Below are positions 1 to 5,732 of a stretch of DNA of 5,732 nt, piece after piece (the stretch's first letter is position 1; each line of letters opens with the position of its first letter). The position numbers and the translations under genes were made by a program. The notes under the pieces are model-generated. The model searched no databases. It was not told where the DNA came from and saw only the letters and a list, made by a program, of their open reading frames with translations. The stretch covers positions 2,702 to 8,433 of the forward strand of contig PLCK01000085.1 in the NCBI GenBank assembly GCA_003134755.1, read 5' to 3'. This DNA is from Actinomycetota bacterium. Lineage in GTDB: Bacteria; Actinomycetota; Actinomycetes; Acidothermales; Acidothermaceae.

Positions 1-68
1 AGCCGGCTCGAGCGGAGCCATCCGGGGGTCGACCCATGTCCGGCCCCGGCACCTTCGCAGCCCGCAGG

Positions 69-617
69 TCAGGTCTTCCGCAACCGGGCCGACAGGTGCG
101 GCCCTAACCGCTGCCCGACTGCCGCCATGTCGTAGGCGTAGAGCAGGTCACCGTCGACCATTCCGTACAGTCGGTGGCCCGCAGTGACCTCCTTCGCCGA
201 GACGGTCCGGGCGACCAGGTCGGTACTGAGCTCGATGCGTCCAAAAGCGAGGTTGCCGACCCATACCTCTGCGAATCCGCTCGCGTGCGCAAGCACCACC
301 TCGAGCCCGCCCTCGGCGTCGACCCGCCAGTAGCCGGACTCGCCAGCTCCGGCGCGTAGCACCACGCCGTCGTCGTCCAGCACCCAGCTTCGGCTGACGT
401 AGGTCAGAACCGGTTTGCCGGCATGGGCGAACACAATTTCCTGGCCGTACCGGAAGGACTCGATGGTCGGATACCCACCTACGCCGACCCCGCGCCAGGT
501 CCCGAGCAGGAAGGCGAACGGCTCGAGCGCCGGATGCAACGCCGGCACCTCGTCGTCCGGGACGAAAGGAGCAACGAACGCCGCCGCCAGATCGCCGAGA
601 TTGATGTCGTCAGTCAC
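69..617 (-). CDS. Nitrobindin-like haem-binding beta-barrel protein (FABP-like, THAP4/DUF1794 family)
   Basis: The 182-residue product matches the nitrobindin family of ten-stranded beta-barrels that bind ferric haem and react with nitric oxide or peroxynitrite. Visible hallmarks are the GTWRGVGVGGYPT segment near residue 39 (family motif GxWxGxG), the EIVFAHAGKPVLTY strand, the SAKEVTAGHRLYG segment, and the C-terminal PHLSARL, whose His174 corresponds to the proximal haem ligand of the family. It resembles mycobacterial Rv0813c and Rv2717c, and Rv0813c likewise lies beside sseC and cysA. I chose the GTG at 617-615 because it overlaps the stop of the upstream mini-gene by 8 bases and has a purine-rich AAGAG upstream. 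A longer GTG start at 635 would add six residues but has no ribosome-binding site. Haem binding is inferred from the family. The physiological role in actinobacteria is not settled. Confidence 0.88.
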   Translation of the reverse strand: MTDDINLGDLAAAFVAPFVPDDEVPALHPALEPFAFLLGTWRGVGVGGYPTIESFRYGQEIVFAHAGKPVLTYVSRSWVLDDDGVVLRAGAGESGYWRVDAEGGLEVVLAHASGFAEVWVGNLAFGRIELSTDLVARTVSAKEVTAGHRLYGMVDGDLLYAYDMAAVGQRLGPHLSARLRKT

Positions 618-726
618 CGGGCGCGCTCTTGCCACTGCGAACGAGCCGGCGGACGACGTCAGCGGCCGCCGCTGCGATTGCCGCGGCGACCAGAACGGGG
701 GGCAGCACCGTGACGATCTCGGTCAT
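610..726 (-). CDS. Small hydrophobic protein, 38 aa, upstream of and overlapping nitrobindin
   Basis: I do not recognise a family. The frame encodes 38 residues: a short N-terminus (MTEIVTVLPP), an alanine/valine-rich hydrophobic stretch at about residues 5-23 able to span a membrane, and a basic tail (VVRRLVRSGK), which suggests a single-pass peptide with its C-terminus in the cytoplasm. Support for it being real comes from context. Its TGA stop overlaps the chosen GTG of the nitrobindin gene by 8 bases, the arrangement expected for translational coupling. A TAGGGT -10-like box ends 7 bases before its ATG, which fits leaderless translation. There is no good Shine-Dalgarno sequence. The frame stays open further upstream, but only through the palindrome at 762-829, so I do not extend it. 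The doubt is that alanine-rich short frames arise readily in G+C-rich DNA. Confidence 0.5.
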   Translation of the reverse strand: MTEIVTVLPPVLVAAAIAAAAADVVRRLVRSGKSAPGD

Positions 727-739
727 GGGTCGAACCCTA
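726..739 (-). promoter_or_regulatory. Candidate leaderless promoter for the mini-gene/nitrobindin pair
   Basis: On the minus strand a TAGGGT box (739-734) fits the actinobacterial TANNNT -10 pattern and is followed by 7 bases and then the ATG at 726. Transcription would then begin at or next to the A of the start codon. No convincing -35 hexamer is visible. The -35 zone abuts the end of the palindrome at 762-829. This would let the two genes be expressed independently of cysA-sseC. Confidence 0.4.
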
Positions 740-761
740 ACCGCCGCGTCGCCCGAAACAG

Positions 762-829
762 CTTCGCATCCCCGGTGGTCGTGAAATGACCGTTCAAGCG
801 GCCAAATCACAGCCACCAGGGATGCGAAG
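762..829. repeat. 68-bp near-perfect palindrome (long hairpin) between sseC and the nitrobindin unit
   Basis: The outer arms are 17 bases each (CTTCGCATCCCCGGTGG at 762-778 and its complement at 813-829) with one mismatch. Symmetry continues inward through GTGA/TCAC (781-784 and 807-810) and a GACCG/CGGCC-type stem (788-792 and 799-803) to a loop centred between 795 and 796. By my count 26 of 34 opposed positions are Watson-Crick pairs. Five of the eight exceptions are C/A or T/G oppositions, i.e. single transitions away from a pair. In the minus-strand transcript three of them become G-U wobbles. It lies 28 bases after the sseC stop and could act as a terminator or mRNA-end structure, although no T-tract follows on either strand. 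A small mobile palindromic (REP or MITE-like) element is the alternative. Genome copy number cannot be seen here. Confidence 0.8.
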
Positions 830-857
830 TGGGTGAGAGCGGGTCGAGCGACGGAAC

Positions 858-1148
858 CTAGGCGACCGAGACCTCGACTTCTGAGATCGTCCCTTGCGCG
901 GCGTTCACCGTGCGGTCGGCGGTGCCTCCGGGCACCAGCGCCCGCACTGTCCACTTGCCGGGCGCCGCGAAGAACCGGAACTCTCCGGTCGCCGACGTCG
1001 GCACCTCGGCGGTGAACTCACCGGTGCCGTCGAGCAGCCGCACGTAGCCGACGACCGGCTGGCCGTCGCGGCGCACGACGCCCTGGATCACCGCCTCCTT
1101 GCCCGGGTCGACCCCGGCCGGGAGACCTCCTGCAACCGCTCCGCACAT
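858..1148 (-). CDS. sseC: SseC-like DUF1416 protein, partner of thiosulfate sulfurtransferase
   Basis: The 96-residue product matches the actinobacterial DUF1416/SseC family, which is found almost always directly downstream of cysA. It starts MCGAVAGGLPAGVDPGKE, with a single cysteine at position 2. It continues as a small beta-sandwich recognisable by GVVRRDGQPVVGYVRLLD, EFTAEVPTSATGEFRFFAAP and GKWTVRAL, typical of a CnaB/carboxypeptidase-regulatory-like fold. The length is normal for the family. Its ATG shares one base with the TGA of cysA (TGATG), so it is translated in the same operon, probably by coupling, since no separate ribosome-binding site is needed. The biochemical role of SseC is not established. 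It is presumed to assist sulfur transfer, and the conserved N-terminal MC is a natural candidate for a reactive thiol (inference). A 68-bp palindrome follows the gene. Confidence 0.93.
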   Translation of the reverse strand: MCGAVAGGLPAGVDPGKEAVIQGVVRRDGQPVVGYVRLLDGTGEFTAEVPTSATGEFRFFAAPGKWTVRALVPGGTADRTVNAAQGTISEVEVSVA

Positions 1149-1987
1149 CAGGCACCAGCCCCGATCTCGATCGGGACGCCGACCAGCGAGCCGTACTCGG
1201 TCCAGGAACCGTCGTAGTTCTTCACGTTCGGCTGGTCGAGGATCTCGTGCAGCACGAACCAGGTGTGCGCCGAGCGCTCGCCGATGCGGCAGTACGCAAT
1301 GGTGTCCTTGCCGAAACCGACCCCGGCCTCGCCGTAGAGCTCGCGCAGGTCGTCGTCCGACTTGAAGGTGCCGTCGTCATTGGCGGCCTTGCTCCACGGG
1401 ATGTTCTTGGCCGTGGGGATGTGGCCGCCGCGCTGCGACTGCTCCTGCGGAAGGTGCGCGGGCGCCAGCAGCTTGCCGGAGAACTCATCAGGCGATCGGA
1501 CGTCGACCAGGTTCAGCTTGCCGATCGCGGCTAATGCGTCGTCGCGGAAGGCCCGGATCGACGTGTCGATGTCTTTGGCCGTGTAGGTCGTCGCCGGCCG
1601 CGAAGTCGCGGCGTCGGTGAGCTCACGGCTGTCGAGCTCCCACTTCTTGCGGCCACCGTCGAGAAGCTTGATGTTCTCGTGACCGTAGAGCTTGAAGTAC
1701 CAGTACGCGTACGCAGCGAACCAGTTGTTGTTGCCGCCGTAGAGGATCACCGCGGCGTCGTTGCCGATGCCGCGCGACGACAGCAGGGCCTCGAAACCGG
1801 CCTTGTCGATGAAGTCGCGCTTTACCGGGTCCTGGAGGTCCTTCTTCCAGTCAATCTTGACGGCGCCACGGATGTGACCCTTGTCGTAGGCGGAAACGTC
1901 CTCGTCGACCTCGACGAGCACGATGGTCGGATCGGACAGGTGGGCCTCGACCCAATCGGCGTCCACGAGGACGGCTTCGCGACTCAT
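1148..1987 (-). CDS. cysA: Thiosulfate sulfurtransferase (two-domain rhodanese), CysA type
   Basis: This 279-residue enzyme has two rhodanese domains. It is expected to move sulfane sulfur from thiosulfate to cyanide or a thiol acceptor through a cysteine persulfide in the cytoplasm. The N-terminal domain (about 1-130) has DKGHIRGAV and the inactive loop region ILYGGNNNWFAAYAYW, with no cysteine. The C-terminal domain (about 140-270) has LVDVRSPDEF, GGHIPTAKNIPW and the active-site loop YCRIGERSAHTW, with Cys233 as catalytic residue and the only cysteine in the protein. The YCRIGERS loop is the hallmark of mycobacterial CysA2/CysA3 (Rv0815c, Rv3117). The ATG at 1987 is preceded at seven bases by AAGGGAG (2001-1995). 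Its stop overlaps sseC. Expression is probably controlled by the leader peptide and attenuator in 2122-2248. Despite the symbol it is unrelated to the CysA sulfate-transport ATPase. Confidence 0.95.
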   Translation of the reverse strand: MSREAVLVDADWVEAHLSDPTIVLVEVDEDVSAYDKGHIRGAVKIDWKKDLQDPVKRDFIDKAGFEALLSSRGIGNDAAVILYGGNNNWFAAYAYWYFKLYGHENIKLLDGGRKKWELDSRELTDAATSRPATTYTAKDIDTSIRAFRDDALAAIGKLNLVDVRSPDEFSGKLLAPAHLPQEQSQRGGHIPTAKNIPWSKAANDDGTFKSDDDLRELYGEAGVGFGKDTIAYCRIGERSAHTWFVLHEILDQPNVKNYDGSWTEYGSLVGVPIEIGAGA

Positions 1988-2114
1988 GCTGGAGCTCCCT
2001 TGCGAATAGTGATGCGGCGACTCATGAGGTAGGTCTCGAGGGGTAGGTCTCGCGACGGCCAGCGCAAATCCGAAGGCCGCGCAGACCGCGGGCTAGACCG
2101 ATCAGGGGACACAT
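1984..2114 (-). other. Two chained short open frames ending on the cysA start (possible coupling uORFs)
   Basis: A 30-codon frame begins at the ATG at 2114 (MCPLIGLARGL...) and ends with TGA at 2024-2022. That stop overlaps by ATGA the start of a 13-codon frame (MSRRITIRKGAPA, 2025-1984), whose TGA again overlaps by ATGA the start of cysA. Neither has a Shine-Dalgarno sequence of its own. The cysA ribosome-binding site lies inside the second frame. The second frame and cysA both begin with ATGAGTCGC, 38 bases apart and out of frame with each other. Two successive four-base overlaps would be a neat way to hand ribosomes to cysA. However, short frames are common by chance and I see no family match. 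Confidence 0.3.
2028..2052. repeat. 11-bp direct repeat in the cysA leader
   Basis: GGTAGGTCTCG occurs at 2028-2038 and again at 2042-2052 (14-base period, three bases between copies). It sits between the attenuator and the cysA ribosome-binding site. Possible meanings are an operator for a regulator or a simple local duplication. No known binding site is recognised. Confidence 0.6.
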
Positions 2115-2121
2115 CGCGTCA

Positions 2122-2152
2122 GGGCGGGCCGCTGCGTTTGGGGGGCCGACCC
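2122..2152 (-). terminator. GC-rich terminator-like hairpin after the leader peptide stop
   Basis: The stem GGGTCGGCC (2152-2144) pairs with GGCCCGCCC (2130-2122) around a 13-base loop, starting at the base following the leader's TAA. There is no T-run after it, as is common in actinobacterial terminators, so termination strength cannot be judged by eye. It would be the conditional terminator of the attenuator. Confidence 0.45.
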
Positions 2153-2180
2153 TTAGGGCCGCGGACAGAGGCAGGCGGCC
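2122..2180 (-). promoter_or_regulatory. Candidate cysteine-responsive attenuator of cysA-sseC
   Basis: Four complementary segments follow one another in the minus-strand RNA. Segment 1, GGCCGC (2180-2175), lies over leader codons 23-25. Segment 2, GCGGCC (2162-2157), covers the last leader codons. Segment 3, GGGUCGGCC (2152-2144), starts right after the UAA. Segment 4 is GGCCCGCCC (2130-2122). Segments 1 and 2 pair perfectly, with the Cys26 and Cys28 codons in the loop. Segments 3 and 4 make a GC-rich stem with one mismatch and one G-U pair, a terminator-like hairpin without a U-tract. Segment 2 can alternatively pair with 3 through a short five-pair stem. A ribosome stalled at the cysteine codons would mask segment 1 and favour 2:3, allowing read-through. 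The pairings are read directly from the sequence. The switching model is inference by analogy with classical attenuators. Confidence 0.55.
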
Positions 2181-2248
2181 ACGCGGCACAGGTCGACCGC
2201 GCGCCTCTTGACGAGCACGACCGCATCGGCCGACCCGACAGTCTTCAT
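2153..2248 (-). CDS. Cysteine-containing leader peptide upstream of cysA
   Basis: This 31-codon frame has cysteines at positions 21, 26 and 28 (codons TGC, TGC, TGT). Its core RRAVDLCRVAACLC fits the pattern of putative leader peptides found before actinobacterial sulfur-metabolism genes: a basic pair, then a V-D-L-x-R-V block, then one or more cysteines near the end. A GGAGAG ribosome-binding site at 2259-2254 lies five bases before the ATG at 2248. An adjoining in-frame ATG at 2251 would be only two bases from it, so I prefer the second. The peptide itself probably has no function once made. Translating its cysteine codons would report cysteinyl-tRNA supply to the downstream hairpins. Related cysteine-codon leaders act as attenuators in mycobacteria. 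Here the neighbour is a sulfurtransferase operon, which fits. It is too short for standard gene callers. Confidence 0.8.
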   Translation of the reverse strand: MKTVGSADAVVLVKRRAVDLCRVAACLCPRP

Positions 2249-2262
2249 CATCGCTCTCCGCA

Positions 2263-2299
2263 CGCGACGATGGTACGGACGCAGCCTGCCTGCTGTCAC
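2263..2299 (-). promoter_or_regulatory. Sigma-70-like promoter of the leader-cysA-sseC operon
   Basis: On the minus strand GTGACA (2299-2294, five of six matches to TTGACA) is followed after 18 bases by TACCAT (2275-2270), which fits TANNNT. Transcription would start near 2263, a few bases before the GGAGAG site of the leader peptide. It lies just after the anti-sigma stop, so cysA-sseC can be transcribed apart from the sigma operon. Confidence 0.6.
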
Positions 2300-2311
2300 C
2301 TCGGGAACTCG

Positions 2312-3025
2312 TCAGGCGTTGGCAGCCCAACGAGCAGGCACCGAAACCAGCGTCGTACCGTCGGAGCCGAGGATCTTGAAAGCCGTGATGTCGGTCGTCT
2401 TGAGCGCCGTCGCACCAATCGCCTCGATCGCGTGGCCCGGGGCCGGCGGTGCCCAGCTGCCCGCGATGTCGGTCTGCCCGTTCGACCCGACAGCCACCAA
2501 CTGGCAGCGGAATCCGGCGTTGTACGCGGACGAAAGCTCCGCCCCGGACACCTTCACCTGCAACGTCGCACCCCAACCCTTCTTGACCTCTGTGACGCTT
2601 GCCGTCACGTGGGTGATCGGGTCGGTCGCGATGAACGTCTGCGAAGCTCCGACGATCGCGCGCGGCGACGGATGCTGAGTCTGGGTCAGACCGACGGCAG
2701 TACCAATCGCCAGGACGACGACGAGCGCCGCGGCGGCAACAGACACCAGCCGACGAACCCGCCGGTCGTGGCGACGCTCTCCGGCCGCGGCCTTGAGCAG
2801 GCGATCGAGCAACTGACCGCGCGACGGTGTGATCTCAGCTTCGACTTGCGCACGGCTCACCCGGCCGAGCAGACCCGGCAGTCCGGCGAAGGACGCCAGC
2901 TCGTCACGGCACTCAGGGCAGGTTGCGAGGTGCGCGTCTACCCGACTGCGATCGCCGGGATCGAGCGCCCCGAGCACATACGCGCCAAGGGAATGCCGCA
3001 CCTCGGTGCATCCTTCGGCGGTCAT
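2312..3025 (-). CDS. Membrane-anchored zinc anti-sigma factor (ZAS type, RslA-like)
   Basis: The 237-residue protein should bind and silence the sigma factor encoded just upstream. An N-terminal cytoplasmic zinc anti-sigma domain (about 1-50) contains HLATCPEC, i.e. His32-x3-Cys36-x2-Cys39, with a further Cys6 and His11 as possible ligands. A linker of about 40 residues ends in a basic patch (RRHDRRVRR), then a single membrane helix at about 93-113 (LVSVAAAALVVVLAIGTAVGL). The remaining roughly 120 residues form an extracytoplasmic beta-rich domain with FRCQLVAVGSNGQTDIAG and SDGTTLVSVP, as in RslA-like proteins. The ATG overlaps the sigma stop by ATGA, giving coupled, near-equimolar synthesis. 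Release could be by oxidation of the zinc cysteines or by regulated proteolysis. The sequence does not decide between them. Confidence 0.9.
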   Translation of the reverse strand: MTAEGCTEVRHSLGAYVLGALDPGDRSRVDAHLATCPECRDELASFAGLPGLLGRVSRAQVEAEITPSRGQLLDRLLKAAAGERRHDRRVRRLVSVAAAALVVVLAIGTAVGLTQTQHPSPRAIVGASQTFIATDPITHVTASVTEVKKGWGATLQVKVSGAELSSAYNAGFRCQLVAVGSNGQTDIAGSWAPPAPGHAIEAIGATALKTTDITAFKILGSDGTTLVSVPARWAANA

Positions 3026-3576
3026 GCTTCGGTCACTCCTCTTTCTTCCAGTACAAGGCGTAGGGCGCGTAACGCGTAGTAGGTGCGGGACTTCACGGTG
3101 CCTGGCGGAATCCCTAGCTCGACCGAGGCTTCGGCTACCGAGCGGCCGCGGTAGTAGGTCTCGACCAGGACCCTCCTATGGTCCACGCTCAAGCTTGCGA
3201 GAGCGTCGGTGACCTGCCATGCCTCGAGCGCCCGGTCGATGTCGTCGTCGACGGCAACGACCTCGAGACCGTCCGGCCCGGCTTCCGGCGGCCTCGCTCG
3301 CCGGGCCCGGTAGGCGTCGACCGCGATGTTACGAGCCACGGTGAACAGCCAGGGCCGGATCGCGTCAGGATTTCGCTCGAAGGTCCCAGGGTGACGCCAA
3401 GCGCGAAGAAGAGTTTCTTGGACGACGTCCTCCGCCCGCTGTCGATCGCCGTTGGTGAGTCTGAGGGCATAACCGAGCAAGGGACGCGAGTGCATCTCGT
3501 AGAGCGCGCGAATGAACGCCTCGTCGGTCGTTCCGTCGGTTTGGTCCACAGCTTGTAAACGTCGCCGGTTTCTCAT
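3022..3576 (-). CDS. ECF-type RNA polymerase sigma factor, SigL-like
   Basis: The 184-residue product has the two-domain ECF layout. Sigma region 2 is at about 20-96, with LRLTNGDRQRAEDVVQETLLRAW and PWLFTVARNIAVDAYRARR. Region 4 is at about 125-178, with LSVDHRRVLVETYYRG and the helix-turn-helix VELGIPPGTVKSRTYYALRALR. There is no extra C-terminal domain. The C-terminal ALRALRLVLEERGVTEA and the paired zinc anti-sigma factor resemble actinobacterial SigL/RslA systems. The closest paralogue group is inferred. The ATG at 3576 has a GGGGTGA sequence upstream, but the first nine residues (MRNRRRLQA) are not typical. An ECF promoter overlapping this start makes a leaderless GTG start at 3549 (175 residues, MDQTDGTTDEAF...) a serious alternative. 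Divergent from the plus-strand membrane gene. Confidence 0.93.
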   Translation of the reverse strand: MRNRRRLQAVDQTDGTTDEAFIRALYEMHSRPLLGYALRLTNGDRQRAEDVVQETLLRAWRHPGTFERNPDAIRPWLFTVARNIAVDAYRARRARPPEAGPDGLEVVAVDDDIDRALEAWQVTDALASLSVDHRRVLVETYYRGRSVAEASVELGIPPGTVKSRTYYALRALRLVLEERGVTEA

Positions 3577-3583
3577 CGGTTCA
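3549..3583 (-). promoter_or_regulatory. ECF-type autoregulatory promoter overlapping the sigma gene start
   Basis: On the minus strand TGAACC (3583-3578) is followed after 16 bases by CGTTTA (3561-3556). This is the ECF pattern of an AAC-containing -35 and a CGT-containing -10 at 16-17 base spacing. Six bases after the -10 lies a GTG (3549-3547) in frame with the sigma gene, at the expected start point. The transcript would therefore be leaderless. SigL-class sigma factors are usually autoregulated, which fits. Confidence 0.5.
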
Positions 3584-3704
3584 CCCCGCAGCGTCGGCGG
3601 CCAACCGCTCGGCGTCCCGGAGATACGGCGATGGCGATCCTCATGCCCCGATGGTCTCAGGAAAGGGCCGAATCGCGCCGATCCCCTTCGGGAGGAGGCT
3701 CGCG

Positions 3705-4049
3705 ATGGGTGCCCGACTGATCACCATGCTGGTGCTGATCTACGCCGGTTTCAGTGCGCTCGGAATCGCCGCCGGCGTCAGCGTGGTCCGCAAGGCCGGC
3801 TACTCCCCGTGGTGGGTCATCACCGGCTTGATCCCGCTGGTCAATGTCGTCATGGCCTTCACGTTCGCGTTCGCCGACTGGCCCGTCCTCCAGGAGAACC
3901 GGCGCGCCACGCGCCGCGCGACGACCGAGAAGTCCCATCCGAGCCTGGGCTACCTCCCGGCGGCGCCGCAGTTCGCGCCGCCCCAGTTCGCGCCCGAGTT
4001 CGCGCCGCAGGCCGGGCCGCCACCGCAACCGCGTCCGTACGGAACCTGA
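3705..4049 (+). CDS. Small two-helix membrane protein with Pro/Ala-rich tail
   Basis: The 114-residue product has two predicted membrane helices, at about 5-28 (LITMLVLIYAGFSALGIAAG) and about 36-57 (WWVITGLIPLVNVVMAFTFA). They are joined by the short loop VRKAGYSPWW and followed by FADWPV. The KAGYSxWWxxxxLIPxVN signature is widespread in small uncharacterised bacterial membrane proteins. No function is known to me. Residues 63-114 form a hydrophilic tail that turns proline-rich, with QFAP, QFAP and EFAP repeats and no charge near the end. Both termini are likely cytoplasmic. The start is set by a strong GGGAGGAGG ribosome-binding site (3690-3698) six bases before the ATG. A longer ATG at 3651 has none. 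The 128-base gap to the divergent sigma gene holds no promoter I can identify for this strand. The ABC-F gene follows 24 bases later, possibly co-transcribed. Confidence 0.8.
   Translation: MGARLITMLVLIYAGFSALGIAAGVSVVRKAGYSPWWVITGLIPLVNVVMAFTFAFADWPVLQENRRATRRATTEKSHPSLGYLPAAPQFAPPQFAPEFAPQAGPPPQPRPYGT
3970..4006 (+). repeat. Threefold AGTTCGCGCC repeat inside the membrane-protein tail
   Basis: The decamer AGTTCGCGCC occurs at 3970-3979, 3985-3994 and 3997-4006 (steps of 15 and 12), encoding the FAP repeats of the C-terminal tail. Steps are multiples of three, so expansion or contraction keeps the frame. Confidence 0.75.
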
Positions 4050-4073
4050 CCAAAGCTGGCAGGATCGCTGCCC

Positions 4074-5732
<1,659 letters not shown>

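Noticed and set aside
26..35. Perfect 10-bp palindrome GGGTCGACCC
   Set aside because: Short self-complementary GC sequences are common in such DNA, and nothing nearby suggests an operator.
1..37. Possible minus-strand gene starting with ATG at 37 and running off the left edge
   Set aside because: Only 12 codons are visible, there is no convincing ribosome-binding site, and the residues are uninformative.
610..954. Minus-strand 114-codon frame beginning inside sseC
   Set aside because: Its first two thirds are out-of-frame sseC and the palindrome read as protein. Only the last 38 codons have independent support.
1988..2311. SAM-type riboswitch upstream of cysA
   Set aside because: I looked for the conserved core of S-box/SAM-IV elements on the minus strand and did not find it. 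The leader peptide with cysteine codons explains the region better.
2022..2576. Minus-strand 184-codon frame across the end of the anti-sigma gene and the cysA leader
   Set aside because: Its upstream part is out-of-frame anti-sigma sequence and it runs through the leader peptide and attenuator. Only its short last section is kept, as a weak uORF candidate.
2138..3079. Plus-strand 313-codon open frame opposite the anti-sigma gene
   Set aside because: The translation is arginine- and proline-rich without any domain, and the minus strand of the same region encodes a clear anti-sigma factor overlapping a sigma gene. It is a G+C-driven antisense shadow.

Overview
The base composition is strongly G+C rich, several genes start with GTG, and two promoter candidates look leaderless. 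The gene set (a CysA-type sulfurtransferase with a DUF1416 SseC-like partner and a nitrobindin-family protein, a SigL-like ECF sigma factor with a zinc anti-sigma factor, and a DEP/SPGE-type ABC-F protein) points to a chromosomal segment of an actinobacterium. The genus cannot be told from the window. Nothing indicates phage, plasmid or insertion-sequence DNA.

Layout. From 69 to 3576 every gene is on the minus strand. Read in the direction of transcription, they are: an ECF sigma factor (3576-3022), its membrane-bound anti-sigma factor (3025-2312, ATGA overlap), then a 324-base leader region (2311-1988) with its own promoter. After these come the thiosulfate sulfurtransferase cysA (1987-1148), the SseC/DUF1416 gene (1148-858, TGATG overlap), a 68-bp near-perfect palindrome (829-762), a 38-codon hydrophobic mini-gene (726-610) and a nitrobindin-like haem-binding beta-barrel protein (617-69). 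On the plus strand, divergent from the sigma factor, are a small two-helix membrane protein (3705-4049) and, 24 bases later, an ABC-F ATPase (4074 onward) that runs off the right edge. Bases 1-68 hold no gene I can support.

The most informative region is 1988-2311, which carries no ordinary gene. It contains a sigma-70-like promoter, a 31-codon leader peptide with three cysteines in an RRxVDLCRVxxxLC context, and a set of GC-rich complementary segments straddling and following its stop codon. This has the architecture of a cysteine-sensing attenuator controlling cysA-sseC. The leader peptide is of a type known upstream of actinobacterial sulfur genes. The detailed segment switching is my inference.

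How the parts fit. CysA and SseC belong to sulfur transfer, and the attenuator would raise their expression when cysteinyl-tRNA is short. The nitrobindin gene is a conserved neighbour of this pair in actinobacteria (compare Rv0813c-Rv0814c-Rv0815c of Mycobacterium tuberculosis), but here it is separated by the palindrome and probably has its own leaderless promoter. The sigma/anti-sigma pair is a self-contained envelope or redox signalling unit, with a likely autoregulatory promoter overlapping the start of the sigma gene.
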